This document shows positions 13,224 through 25,515 of a stretch of DNA of 64,000 bases, in pieces. Position 1 is the first letter of the stretch. The number at the start of each line of letters is the position of its first letter. The notes beneath the pieces were generated by a model. The model made no database searches, had not been told where the DNA came from, and was given only the letters and a program-made list of their open reading frames with translations. The DNA comes from Callipepla californica brunnescens. Taxonomy: Eukaryota; Chordata; Aves; Galliformes; Odontophoridae. The DNA is taken from the NCBI GenBank assembly GCA_023055505.1, contig JALIRH010000008.1:1550001-1614000 (forward strand), in the 5' to 3' direction. Both the position numbers and the translations under genes were made by a program.

Positions 13224-16200
13224 ATTTTTCAAAAGATAACCCTGAGATAGCAAAAGGCAAGTTCTTAAAGGAGTTTGTAGAGATTTAACTGTGCATTTCC
13301 TGCTGTTATTAGCACAAATCACATGGTTGAATCTCTGCATAATGCTTTGAAATTACAGCTGTTAATGTGCTCCTACAGAAAAGATGTGATGATGGAAGGG
13401 GATCTCATAGCCAGCTGTCACATCTCTGTAAGACTGAAGTAATCATTTAATGATCAGGCTCCATCCTGAGCCGCAAAAACAGGTAGAAAATTCTGACTCC
13501 TATCTGAGCAGATCTAGAACAAATTTTGGGGCCAACCATTTAGTTTTACTTCTAATAGCCAAATCAGAGCTATTCTTCCTAAGAAGAGCTGCATCAGACT
13601 AATGAAACTGTGTTGATTAGGCTAAGTTATGGCCTTTATATTCCAGCACCAGTGAGGGGTCTCTGCAGAAGCAATCTCTTCTCTTAGGAGTACACATTTC
13701 TAACTCACTGTTATGCCCTGCACAAGGATCATTCCAAGGCCTCATTATTTCAATCAACAGGAGTTACTCTGCTGCAATGCATCCTCTTTTAGCAGGCCAG
13801 TGATGAAAAGCAGCTCTGAAATCACCCATAGTTAGCCCTGTCTCCTTGGTGAGGAAATGCACAAGAAATAGATAAAATATTTGTACAGACAGTGGAAACT
13901 TAATATATCTGAAAGCAACTCTTGAATTTCCATTGTGTCTGCTGCAGGAATAACCTGTGATACAAATAAGACAAGTCTGCCATGCACCAAGTGCTCTGGC
14001 ATGGTAAAACAATAATTCCTTCCAGTGAATAGTAACTGAGGACATGCTTATGACAGCCATAGCAATTGATAGAATAGGGATGCCCATTTTCTTACACTCA
14101 GTTAGCTTTCAAGAGGAAGAAAAATCATGAAGTACCTTTGAAACAATTGAAAATGAGTTTAATAGGATAACCCAAATTATTGTACAGTCATTATTTTAAG
14201 TAATATAATTGGAAGTTCAAACCAAACAAAAATAAACATAGCTAGTTAAGCTTTGTCCTGCTGAAAACCGAGGGCATGGAGCAAACGCAAGAATATTTGC
14301 CCAGGGTCTGGCTACAGATTTATCTAACCTTGTATTTTACTTTCAGTGGTTAAAAACAAATTTTTACTTACTCTTTCCTTTAGTAGAGCTATAAAATGTT
14401 TATTTGCCTGATACTCAGTCCTGGAATCAGTGGCTAAAGGATTTCTAGAAGCTTTATCTGGACCCTCAGGCTTCTTGTTACTGACAAAAACTCTTCCCCT
14501 GAACCTGTCAGTTTCTTTTCTAAATCCACTTCCAGCCTCCACTGTAGCCTCTGGCAACATTCTGCAATTATTATTATGAGATGTGTGAAAAAAAATCACT
14601 TCTTCCTTGTTTGTTTCAAACACATTCATATTATTGCATCAGTGACATCTTGCAGACTCTGTGCTGTAGGAAGTGGCAGATCACCTCCCCACTCATCTCC
14701 ACAGCAGCAGTGACATTGCAGATCTCTGCCCTAACTCCATTCCCACTCTCCTTCAGCTGTCTCAGGCTGTATAACTTCTACTGAAAAATACCATGTTCCA
14801 TGTTTCTGATGAGGTCTTTGCAAATACTCTGAGCTCTAACTCCCCTGTACCCTATTCTCTCTTCACTATTCCTGTTATTGATGAACCAAGCATTGCATTT
14901 CTTTCATTTGAGAATAAAACTCAGCTTCTCAGCCTCAATATCAAACCACTCCTGATAGCTGAGAGAAGTCAGTTTACCCCCAGACTGACTCACAGAGCAG
15001 CACTGAAAAGCTTTAGGGGCACAAAGTCATTCCAGAAAGGGGAATCGACAAAATCTGTTCCTTGCCTTTCCCCAAAGGAGAAAAGTGGAGCTTTCTGGGG
15101 GGGTCATATGATCCTGCTTCAGAATGGTGTGATCCCAGAGGAGCTGTACTTCAATCATGCAGGTTACCATAAGTACTCAGAGTTCTATACACTTGCAAAA
15201 CAATCCAAGGAAGGTAATTTTTTTCCAGCAATTCTCCAATTACTGTTTTACCCTTGAGGAAAGAGGCTGGTGTCCTCAGGAGGAAACACTGCAATCAAAC
15301 TCATGAAAAGTTCGACTGTATTTGTTTCCTCAAATTAGACAGTGCTTGTTAGACAAGATTTCATACAAGGCAGCTCATTCTTGCAAACAGGTGAACATTA
15401 ACTCACCCAGAGGCAGAAACCAACCTCTGGGCAGCAAGAACAGTCAAGCAACTGATCTCCACAAAGCTGAAGTAGAAGAGGTTCCTTTTATTAAAATGAC
15501 TGTGCCCTTGAAAATCCTAGAACTCAAGAGCAGGAAGGTCTGTTGAAGCATCATTTAGTGCAGGGCCAGGACTTGCTTACTACCTAGGAAAAGAAAGAAA
15601 CCTAATGATAAGAAACAACACTGCTTCTATAGTTAACATGAGGCAGTAGCAACTCTCTCAAAATTAATGTGTAGTTTCTTTAATTACTTGTTTGAAGGGC
15701 CTGCACAGTTATCAGTAAAAGAAGTTTTTAAAAGCAGTTTAGAAATTGAGTCTTTGCATTCAAGCAGACACCTCAGCTTCACTGTTCTTAATCTCCCAGG
15801 ACCAGGTAGATGATATTCAAACACAGTGGACATGTTTTCTTCCAGCTCCATAATTCTGCAGAGTGGGGAAACTATGGGCAGCTACAGTGAGTGAACTCAC
15901 GACAGTTCTGGCACTGTACTTAGAGTAAGGTTTGGATGAGAAAATGCTTCTTGAATGATCATCACCTAACGCATGGTAAATGTAAAATATTAGATATCAG
16001 TACTCTGTGATTAAGTCATGCAAGAAAAGTTCCTGCTATTTGCAAAGTGCCTGTATTTTTTAGTGTGCCAAGGATTCCTACAGGTTACGCAAAAATATAT
16101 AAGTACAAAGCATAGTGCATCACACATTAGTAATCAGGTGGTAAACTGGTGTCTTAATACAACTGTAAAGCCATAAAAATGGTTGCTCACGGTGAACAGT

Positions 16201-17264
16201 AGATTTTTTTACATCCTAAGTCATTGACAGAAAAGTGTGGAAAAAGCAAACTGAAAAATTTCACTTGGCATTTTAGCTCAGCTAACGTTCTCCCACTGAT
16301 TGAAACAGAAGGCTGTCATGGCCAGCTAAAATTTTATGGAAAATTGACCCAGCATTATTTCTTCAAGAGCAGGAGCTTCAAAGAAAATAACCAAAGGCAT
16401 CACACTCAAAGTTCAGTAACTGTCATTTCTCTCTCCACAAAGAAGCACTCAAACAAACAGCAATATTAGCTGCAGTAAGTTTCGGATGCATCCATAATAA
16501 AAACGTACAAGATGAATGTTGTTTACGTAAGTATAGTAAAGAATTCATCAGCACAAACTGCATGTAGATCATTTTCCTAATACAGTCAAACTTTAATATT
16601 TACCGGTGCAAAGAGCTTCACAACAGCCAGGTGCATCTGCAGGGCAGCTGCTTCACAGAAAACATACCTGCAGTTTGAGAGTCCTTGTCTTGAGTATATA
16701 AATTCATACAGAGTAAATATGGCAAGTTCCAGAGGCTAGCTTAATCTGCACGTGCTAGGTTTCTGCCTTAACTTTGATACATTCTTGGGCATAAGTAGAC
16801 AAGCTGAGCTAGTCTGACAAGAGCTGGAGGAGACTCATACCTACCTTACCTACCCTATAGCATGTATCTACAAGCTTTCTGTCTTTAAGTATGAATGCAC
16901 TCTTTCTTTAGGCTTTGTACTGCCAAGGGAGACACGTATTATATTTCCCTCAGTTTCTGTGTGCACATATAAATATAAAAAGGTGTGACACAGTGTATGT
17001 CTGTTTTACAGCTGACACTGAAGCCATTCTGACCGTGCACAATTCAGAAAGATGACTTAAAAACCATCCTGATCCCTAGATGGTGCTATTTACTGCAGTA
17101 ATCACAGCTTATTGGCAGCACAGCCAGCATGCCAGGGACAAAGAGCATTTCTTTGTTCAAAATTATATAACTTGAATACAGATAGATAGAATGTTTTTTG
17201 GTTTATTTATATTTGCTGTATGGTTTGAACCTGAGGCCCATCTGATTTGCTGCCTGTGAGAGGA

Positions 17265-17283
17265 GCAATACCATTGGTATTGC
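17265..17283. repeat. Perfect 19-bp odd palindrome
   Basis: GCAATACCATTGGTATTGC has 9-bp arms that are exact reverse complements around a single central T. A dimeric transcription-factor site would look like this, but no known consensus is claimed. About one quarter of such sites would be expected by chance in a window of this length. Confidence 0.8.
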
Positions 17284-20200
17284 AGTGGTGCAAATGAAAC
17301 TATTGGCATGACATCTGAAGCGGCTTCCATCCTGGCAGCTCGAGTTTGCTTTCATCTCACCCATAAGGTTTAGGTCAACATCACTGTAAGAGAGGCCAGA
17401 GAAACAGCACTGAAGGAAGATGCATTGGAAATGGCTTGCTTTCTGGATTCCTCAAAGGCGACATCTGTGTGATTCTGGACAATCCATGAACTCTCACAGG
17501 GAAGGACCCAAAACTCACTGGGGCTGAAAGGAGTTCTTCAGTGAGTTTGAACATGCTGGGCTCTGCTCTTTTTTCTTAAGATGGAACTACACTCATCACT
17601 TATTACACAAAGAGAAAAGCATTATTTTTCAGTTTCTCAGATGCTGTAGTGAATAAATAGAATGGTGTAAGAAAAGCAAATGATTAAACATTTATTGCAC
17701 TTTTTGAGTCTCTGCATTTCTAAAATGCTGGCTACATCTGCCTAATTGATTAAACATTAGGATTCATACAAATGTAGCATTGGAGCATCACCCAAACATC
17801 AATGTTTCTCTGGAACTACCTGTTTGGGTTTCTTTCTTTTTTTTATGGCTTTTGAAAGTGATTAGATTGACAGCACAGACTAGTAACTGTCTTACTACAG
17901 ACAGATGCACTGCACATATCTTTTCCAATACACTTCACATCAGATGCTCCAGGCATGAATTTCTTAAATAGAAAAAGGCAACTGTGATGATCTGTCGACA
18001 AAATTTTAGGTAATGTTGTGATAAACAACTGCCCACTGGAGACTAACTGCCAAGCTGGCAATCTTAATTTTAAAACTAACCGTACATAAATTCTTTAAGC
18101 CACTGGACTATATGAAGAGGTTTCACAGACCTGAGTTCTGGTCTTTTCTCAGTCATGCAATTTGTCTTTGCACATTGGCATTTCCTAAGAAACAAGCCTG
18201 ACATTTTGAAAACCTCCTGAAGGTTTCTCACTGGAGATGAGAAACCCCACGTTCTGTAAGCATGTTTGAAAACTTCAGGTTAAGTTTTAAACTTGTCACG
18301 ATGTATAAAACTCTTGATGAGAGCCATTTAAAATTTTCTGAAGGAAAAGATGTCGATGTTAAGCCCATGAGGATGCCAAGGGACAGAATTTGAGGAGAGA
18401 GAACACCATGTTAGGGAGCAGAGGCAAGGATGATCTTTGCAAGGAAGGGAGAGGGAGTCCTTCATGGGAGTTATACAGGTTGGCTCCAGAGAAGAGCTCA
18501 GGGAGAAGTCACAGATGGAACCGTTTTCATCTGGACACACATGCAGCTCACAGCAACTCTGAGTCCTCTGAGAAACCAAGAACACAACAATATTTGCATG
18601 CTGAGATGTCATATTAAATATTGTTACACTGATTAACGATCACCAGTAAGAGAGCATTTAAACATAACCAGGTCAGTAAGGAGCCCAAATTTTAAATAGG
18701 ACACTGTATCAGACAGCCCTCTAGCAAGTTATATTGGCAAGGAAGCTGAAAATACAAGAGAGTTATTCCTGATGAAAAGAGGTAACTGATACTTTTCAGT
18801 TTGATCCTGTAGGAGCTATTTTAGATGCTGTTCTCCATGTCTCTTGGTGAAATCCTGGTCTTTAAAGAAATGCTATGATTATTCATTGCTAAATGACAAT
18901 GGAATTCTGCCGTAATTGCACATTACATGCATCCACATTAATAGAAGATAATGTCATTAAGGCTGTTATTGTAATGAATAACAAATACAGAATGTGGGTC
19001 CAGAGATCATTTTCCTAATCAGAAGTATCAGACCCCAGGAACTTTCAGAGAACAGGGCTATTAAAATGTAAATAGTTTCTTTGAAATTTAAATTACCATT
19101 TTCAAAAACAGATGTTCTTCTTGATCGTTCCCGGCATAGATTTCCAAAAATTGTACTCGCGACTGCAAACTGAAACTCAACTGGGTATCAGCCTCAGAAA
19201 CCCTTCTTACCTTAAATGAACAGTCTCATTAGAATACATCGCTACATTTTATCAGCTTGCAAACAGCAATATTAGAATTGGTCACTATTAATGAGGCAGC
19301 TTAAAACTGAAATATAAGAAGTTAGATTGTAAAGCATGACCGCTTCTCTGGACCAGGCCGAACCCACATGCTGTGACGGCTGGAGCTGCACTGGAAAACC
19401 AGACGGAATGTCACATGCACCTGGTAGCACAGCACATCCCTTTAAAGCCAATGGAGTTGAAAGCTGCACAACACTGACATTCTTCTTTGTCTCTTCAGCA
19501 AGATGCTAGATGTCAAGAAGAAAATTTCCCATTGCCGGAAGAGAGAGAAGGTTCAAGTTAAGGTTACCGTGGTTAGAAAGAAGTTCTAACTGCAAAAATT
19601 GCATCACAAATGGCTAGGACACATGGTAACGCAGCTCAGTTGGACAAGCAGGTGTACTCAAGCTTAAGGGAGAATGGGAACTCTGCTTCCCATGTTCTCT
19701 GCATACAATTAATGCTACAAATCCTGTTCAAGGAGCTTTAATTTTAGAAAGTGTCCGAAGAGCTGCTAAAACAACAGATTCTGAAGGTCACACCCAAGAC
19801 ATGGCTATGGTTTCCTGTTACTTTTAGATAATTCTGTGTGTTGCTTAGTATAATCTGTTCAGATGTAGTTGTCAAGTTTTCCTTCCATTAGGTGTTGCGT
19901 TTCCTCAGACATCACTAATTACAGTGTTTTGAGGCACTCCACCAGAGGTGGCTGAACTGCTGAGCTTCCCAGTGGAGCTCCCGATGACCTCTAGTGCAAT
20001 CACCATTCCTGCTCCTTGTGGCATGAACACTTCTGTCCTGCACATCGTATTTGCTTTACAGGAGAAAGGTCTGAAATGGGTCCACAAACACCACGTTCTT
20101 GTGCCCTAAAAATAACTTGGACCCCAGTCTCCATGGTAACAGATACCACCAGTAAGCCCTAGCAAGTCTTGGTTATTTTTACTGACAAGATGAAGAGGAA

Positions 20201-21845
20201 AACCATACGGCTTTTATGAAATCTCTCATTACTGCCAGTCTTACAGCTCCTTTAATCCTCAGTTAATGGTATGCAGTAAAGGATGTTTAAATACCAAGAT
20301 CCTTCCTGTGCTTTCATATTATAATGCTGGAAATGCAAAGAACAATTCCCTTATATGTCTCTTGCCATTGAAAATTGAGGCACGTGTCTGACTTGACTCT
20401 GCATACAGGCTCACTCTACAGTCTCCAACTTGTTAAACTTGAGATCAGCTTGTTGTTCAAGGTCATTGGACGTAAGACTGATTCGAATGAGACTCCTCAA
20501 TAAATTCCATTTAGTTTTTTTTTCCTGCTGGTGACCTTCCTGTGGCTGAATCATTCATTCCCTCCAACCCAAGCTTGTCATTTCCTCAGCTCCTCTGAGT
20601 GCTTGTCAGCAAAGCACTGTGACTTAAGAGGTGAGGCAATGCTCTAACTGTTCCCTAGCACAGGAGGCTCCCTGCCTCCCCCAGTAACACCCATCCCTTT
20701 CTCGCCCATTGAGCAGCAGCTCATCATGCAGGTCAGGGGCTATGCCAGCACAGCAAAGGTGAAGAGCTTCCACCCACTCACACCATGAAGTCTTGCCCAA
20801 TGCAATTTGGATATGCTGGAACCAATATATGCTGGGTACAGCTCACTGCTTGCTACTGTAACATTTGCATTCTGCTGTTCATAGCACACTTATCTTAGCC
20901 AGCAGCGCGAATGGCATCTGCTACTCAGCTACACACTGCCCAAGCAGGACCCCTGCAATATCAGTGCCCTTTGGAGACATCTTCCTTAGAATGGCCTACA
21001 GTAACATTGCCAAGGGGAGGAGAAAGCACAGGATGAATCTAGCCATATAACATTTGCCCTCAGAAAGAAATATAATGATCCAAACACTGAAGAGCCATTA
21101 CTTCCTAATTTTAGATCTCCAGCTCAAGTTTAATAAAAGATCTCGGGCTATGCTACATAATTTATATGGCATTCACAGGCTTCTGCATAAAGTTTTCCTC
21201 TGCTTTAAAGGTATAGCAACAAATCCTGAGGTAAGAGCCACTGAGAGCAACTATCTGAGGCCTCTCCGGACTTCCAAGGAATTGAGAACCCAAAGAACTT
21301 TGAAGTGTTGCTAGAGAAAGAAAGCTAAAAGGAAAGAAAATTTCCTTTTTTTAAAAAAGAAAAAAAAACAACCAACCATGACTCACTTCTGCAAGAGAAG
21401 AACAGCAAAACAAAACAACTCACCAACAACATAAAATGACCTACAAGATTTTAGCAGCTTCTCTTCTGTTTGTCTGTTGTATTTATTTAGGCTATAAATT
21501 CCAAAGGGTAAATAATTTTTTTTTTGCCTCTCCCAACATCATATCAGCTCCCAGAAACAAAGTATGGCAGAATCTCTTTCTTCTTCAGCCTTTCTTGGAC
21601 TAAATAAAAGCAGTACCAGAAACGGACTTTATCTTTATGGTCCCATCTTGACAAAAATAGAGTCCTCAGAACGACTTGCTTGATATCTTTTTTGTATGTA
21701 ATGCTACTCATTTTTATGGCTGTAGAATTCCAGCTTAAAAGAAAAACAATATAAAACAAACCAAACCAAAAAACCCACAGAAAGTATTGACTTTTTTCTG
21801 TTGCTTCCATGCCAAAAAGTAGGCTCTATTGTTTACTTTCTTTTG

Positions 21846-21863
21846 AAAAAAAAAAAAAAAAAA
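21846..21863. repeat. Poly-A tract (18 A)
   Basis: An uninterrupted run of 18 A, preceded by TTTTG and followed by GCTTAAC. There is no polyadenylation signal or retroposed sequence just upstream that I recognise, so it is treated as a mononucleotide repeat. Confidence 0.9.
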
Positions 21864-22840
21864 GCTTAACACTCAGCCACCAAGCATACAGCGAGACAGG
21901 TACATTGATCCATGCCTTCTAGATTCACAGCCAAGGGAGGAACAGAGATACTGTAAATGCTGTTTGAATAAATACTTATTAAAATAAACTTTCTGTGGTA
22001 AATTGAAATGCTTGGATGAGGGCTGTCATACTTGCCATAAGTCCATTTCCATGACAAGCAATGCTAGTCTTTCTGATTTGAATTCAGTTAATGATAGTCC
22101 ACATGGCTTTTAATCTAAGTGCCTCATTTATCATTTCTACTTTATCTGAAGGTGCAGTCAAAAGCAAGAGAAGAGATGCCACTAAAGCAGATGTGTTATA
22201 TATTGTCCTTTTAATGTATGCTTAGCTTATTAACTTTGATTGGTGTCCTGCTGTGGGTCAGATTCAAAATGATTAATATCATAGCCCTTTTCCTAACATG
22301 CACCAGACCCCTCATTCCTCTTATGCTACTGCTTAGAAAATTAAAAGTTATTCCTTGATGTGGATTTTTTTTGCTTTTCTTTTTTTTTAAATCCCTCCTT
22401 TTGCTATGCTCTCTGGTAAAGAACGTAGCAGGATCTGTTTAGGTTTGGCGCAGTTAAGTGAAGAGTATCCATCCTACTGCAGAGACTGCAAGAAGGAATG
22501 GGTATTTATTTCATGAATGTTTAACAGACATTTTTAGCGGGACTTTCCAGAAGAACCTTGAGAGAAATTTCAGAGAAGTCATCAGCTTGGCTACTTGAAC
22601 TTACTAAACAAACCTGCTTGAAAAGATCTGATGTCTTCTGAGCCTGAAACACCTCCCTGATTGATATTTAAACCATCTGGTTCATCAGTTCTGCCATCTT
22701 TTAGCAACACTGTCCAAATTATACCATCATAGCCTTTCATCTTCATTTTCAGTGACATAAGCATGACTTTGTGCCTGCCTTTCAGGTGAGTGCTTTGGTG
22801 AATTGCTTTGTCATGGGCATCATAGCCTGGAAGAGCATAG

Positions 22841-23024
22841 GATCATAGAATCACTAAGGTTTGAAAAGACCCCCAAGGTCATCCAGTCCAAACATCACTA
22901 TTTCCCCACTGCACCATCTCCCTCAGTACAACATCTAAACATTTCTTGAAAACCTCCAGGGATGGTGACTCAGCCACCTCCCAGGCAGCTCGTTCCAGCA
23001 CCTGATCACGTCCAGAGAAGAGAT
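22841..23024 (-). mobile_element. CR1 LINE fragment, 3' end, 5'-truncated
   Basis: The plus strand begins with GATCATAGAATCACTAAGG and continues through CATCCAGTCC and CCTCCAGGGATGGTGACTC, the reverse complement of a CR1 3' end. The minus strand encodes a short ORF2 C-terminal stretch, SLEVFKKCLDVVLREMV. Only about 185 bp are left. The wording (GATGGTGACTC rather than GATGGGGCATCC) places it in a different CR1 subfamily from the copy at 1807-2045. Confidence 0.92.
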
Positions 23025-23891
23025 CTAAAACACATTAGCAAATTCAATTTCACTCCATGTTCTTCCATGTTAAAAAGTCCCTTATATCATTTCAAACCAA
23101 TAATTGGGAACTGACAAACAAAACATTACTGGGGGCCAGTTTTCAGCTTATCTCATTCTTTCACAGCATCAGTTTCTTAAAACTCGGAGAGGTAGGTGAC
23201 TGCACCTGATGTAAACACAGACATCAGAATACTTGGTTTATCCCCAGGTAACCACATGTCACATAATACTGCAATCATAGAAGCACACAGTCATGTCTCA
23301 GTGTTGCATTCTATGCACTCCAGTTTTAAACATGCAAAGCTTTATTACACAGTTAAGAACAACAGATGTAGTCTTAAACTTGACAGGTATATATTCAGGC
23401 AAAGACAAAGAAAGGGCAAAAAGGACAGACAGATATTCAACAGGGAAGGTTGGATGCTCATTGTAAAATAAAGGGTGACATGAGCATCCCAGGTTTCTGG
23501 AGCTGAAAGCACAGACAAGACGTATTTCTAGCCACCTGCTCATATCTAGACACAAAAAGGAGGGCAAGAGTCAGTATACCTTGACAGCAGCATCTTGTAA
23601 TGCCTCAAAGGAGTAGGTTGTTCTCTGGCTTCCCTCTGACAGTAATTGTTGTGCTAGAGACTGACTTTATAATTATCTTATGCTCTTTTTTTCCCTACCT
23701 CCTCTAACTGTGCACAAAAAACTGGGTGTTGATTAGAACTTTATTCAAGCATCCCTTGGTATCCAACTCATCTGAAGCATGAGGAGGTAATTTAGTTTTC
23801 ATTCTTCCAATCTCACAAGCTACCCTCTAGGGGACAGTAGGAAAGGAAACTGTCTGTGGCTCTCAGCTGTTTTGTTTATTAACTTAGCGAC

Positions 23892-23909
23892 AAAATAAAT
23901 AAATAAATG
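23892..23909. repeat. (AAAT)n microsatellite
   Basis: Four AAAT units in a row, a short simple repeat. Confidence 0.85.
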
Positions 23910-25469
23910 AGAAGTGAAATTTGAACAACTGTCTCTCTGCCCCAGTCTGATTCTCATTTTCCTATGCTTTCTTTGCACCCAGAAGACCACTCTTCCATTT
24001 GGTTACCAGTCCAGTCTTTCCCACTGAATGTGTCCCTATTTTATGCAGAAGTACCAGAGACCTCAACTAGTCACTAAAACATCACACACAATACCAACAA
24101 TTGGGTAGAGAGGTCATAAACCATTGTTTTAATGAAGAGAAACTAGCTGCTTTGATGGGAAGATGTAGAAAATACCATCAAAACCAGACTATATAAATTA
24201 CCAGCTCAAACTCTATCTGCAGTCAGAGAATCTGTCCCAGATACACCAAGAAAACACACACCAGGTATCTCAAGCCATTAAATAACTGGAAGCAATGGTG
24301 AAAGAGCAGTGATGACACAAAACTTCTGCTTTCATATGTATTTGGCTGTACCTAAAGAACATTTTACCTGTGGAACTTTTTCAGCAAATCCATTCCATGA
24401 GGACAAGCAAAACAGAATTTGCTTAAATGACACCAGAATCAAAAAGGTGTTTGCTTGGAAAGAAAGGGCAGTGAGCTGTGTAAGCCTTTCCCTTTGTGCT
24501 GTTCAGTCCTGTGTGATGTGCCAAATCCTGCTGTGGTCAAGTTCTGTGCATAAAATTATTTCTTTCAATCCTCAGAAAGATGGAAAGGTGCTTGTTTCAA
24601 ATGACCAGGTGAAGTCTCTAAACTGAAAGATGTATCATAGGGAAGATCGCAGTCCTTTTATTGAAACACCATTCTTTGGATTCACAAAAACTCCATTGGA
24701 AGGCATATATAAGGTGACTGCTTGATTAATGCAAATTGTGGTGCTTTTTTTCCTCTACAATTGCTGCAATAACTTCAGAACTGTGCATTACTGTCTATGA
24801 TTACAAAAATTGAACTATGTTTCTGTGCCTTCTGGATTTCAAGTACTAACTGACAAGACCATGCAAGTAAACATTAATCAGCAAAAAGCAACTGCTCCTG
24901 AAGTAGACCTGAAGTGCTCTTGACTTAAGATGTAAATAGCATCTGAGGTGACAGATCTGATCTGTACTGATAATTAGTATTGTGCATGTTTATGGGAAAG
25001 TCAGACAGCCTCGTGACACCACTGGCTTAATAAGGGATTTAATGTTTGTTCCAAGTTTTGGAAAGCAAATCAGAACTTCAGAAAATACACAAAGACTTAA
25101 GTATCAATAGAGAGAATAAACTTCTAAAAGCACCTTTGGGATCTGCAGGATGACCTTACTTTAATCGCATTTTGGTTTTTAAGCCAGACCTGCAATTCTT
25201 GGAAAGTTGTCCAGCACTGATGTCTTTGGTCCGCACTACCATGAGATTCACACACTTATTTTACAAAATAAATCACTACTAACTCTTTGATGGACACAGT
25301 AATTGACTAATCAGCTATTTACCATGAAAAAAAAATCTTGCCATATATGCCTTTCTGTTCTGTAGCAGAGGGCATTTCCTCTTAGAAGTCACTGAAAGAA
25401 ATCTCAGCTTGATGGTATAAGAAACTGCCTTCTCCCTTTCAAAAGACTGAACATGAACACAGTCTTCTC

Positions 25470-25515
25470 AAAAAAATAAAAAATAAAAATACCCCCCCCC
25501 CCAAAAAAAAAACCC
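25470..25515. repeat. A-rich tract with C11/A10 run
   Basis: An A-rich segment with AAAAATA units is followed by 11 consecutive C (25492-25502) and 10 consecutive A (25503-25512). Adjoining homopolymers of this kind are prone to length errors in both replication and sequencing, so the exact run lengths should be treated with caution. Confidence 0.85.

Larger units (their letters stand above)
11873..22840. other. Unique non-coding DNA, no gene recognised
   Basis: About 11 kb without a supportable gene. The longest frame (14793-15257, plus, 154 codons) has no recognisable domain and no transmembrane or repeat structure. Others are shorter and overlap on opposite strands. A perfect 19-bp palindrome lies at 17265-17283, a nested AT palindrome at 13204-13223, and A-rich or T-rich runs near 21343-21370, 21846-21863 and 22366-22389. 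The segment 18901-18985 is rich in TAAT/ATTA cores and could be a conserved regulatory element, which I cannot test. Confidence 0.55.

Noticed and set aside
14793..15257. 154-codon plus-strand frame
   Set aside because: No domain, repeat or signal sequence was recognised. Similar length frames are expected by chance and nothing in the flanks suggests exon structure.
23611..23622. GAGTAGGTTGTT resembles part of let-7
   Set aside because: The let-7 seed TGAGGTAGTAGG is not present and no complementary arm is seen nearby.
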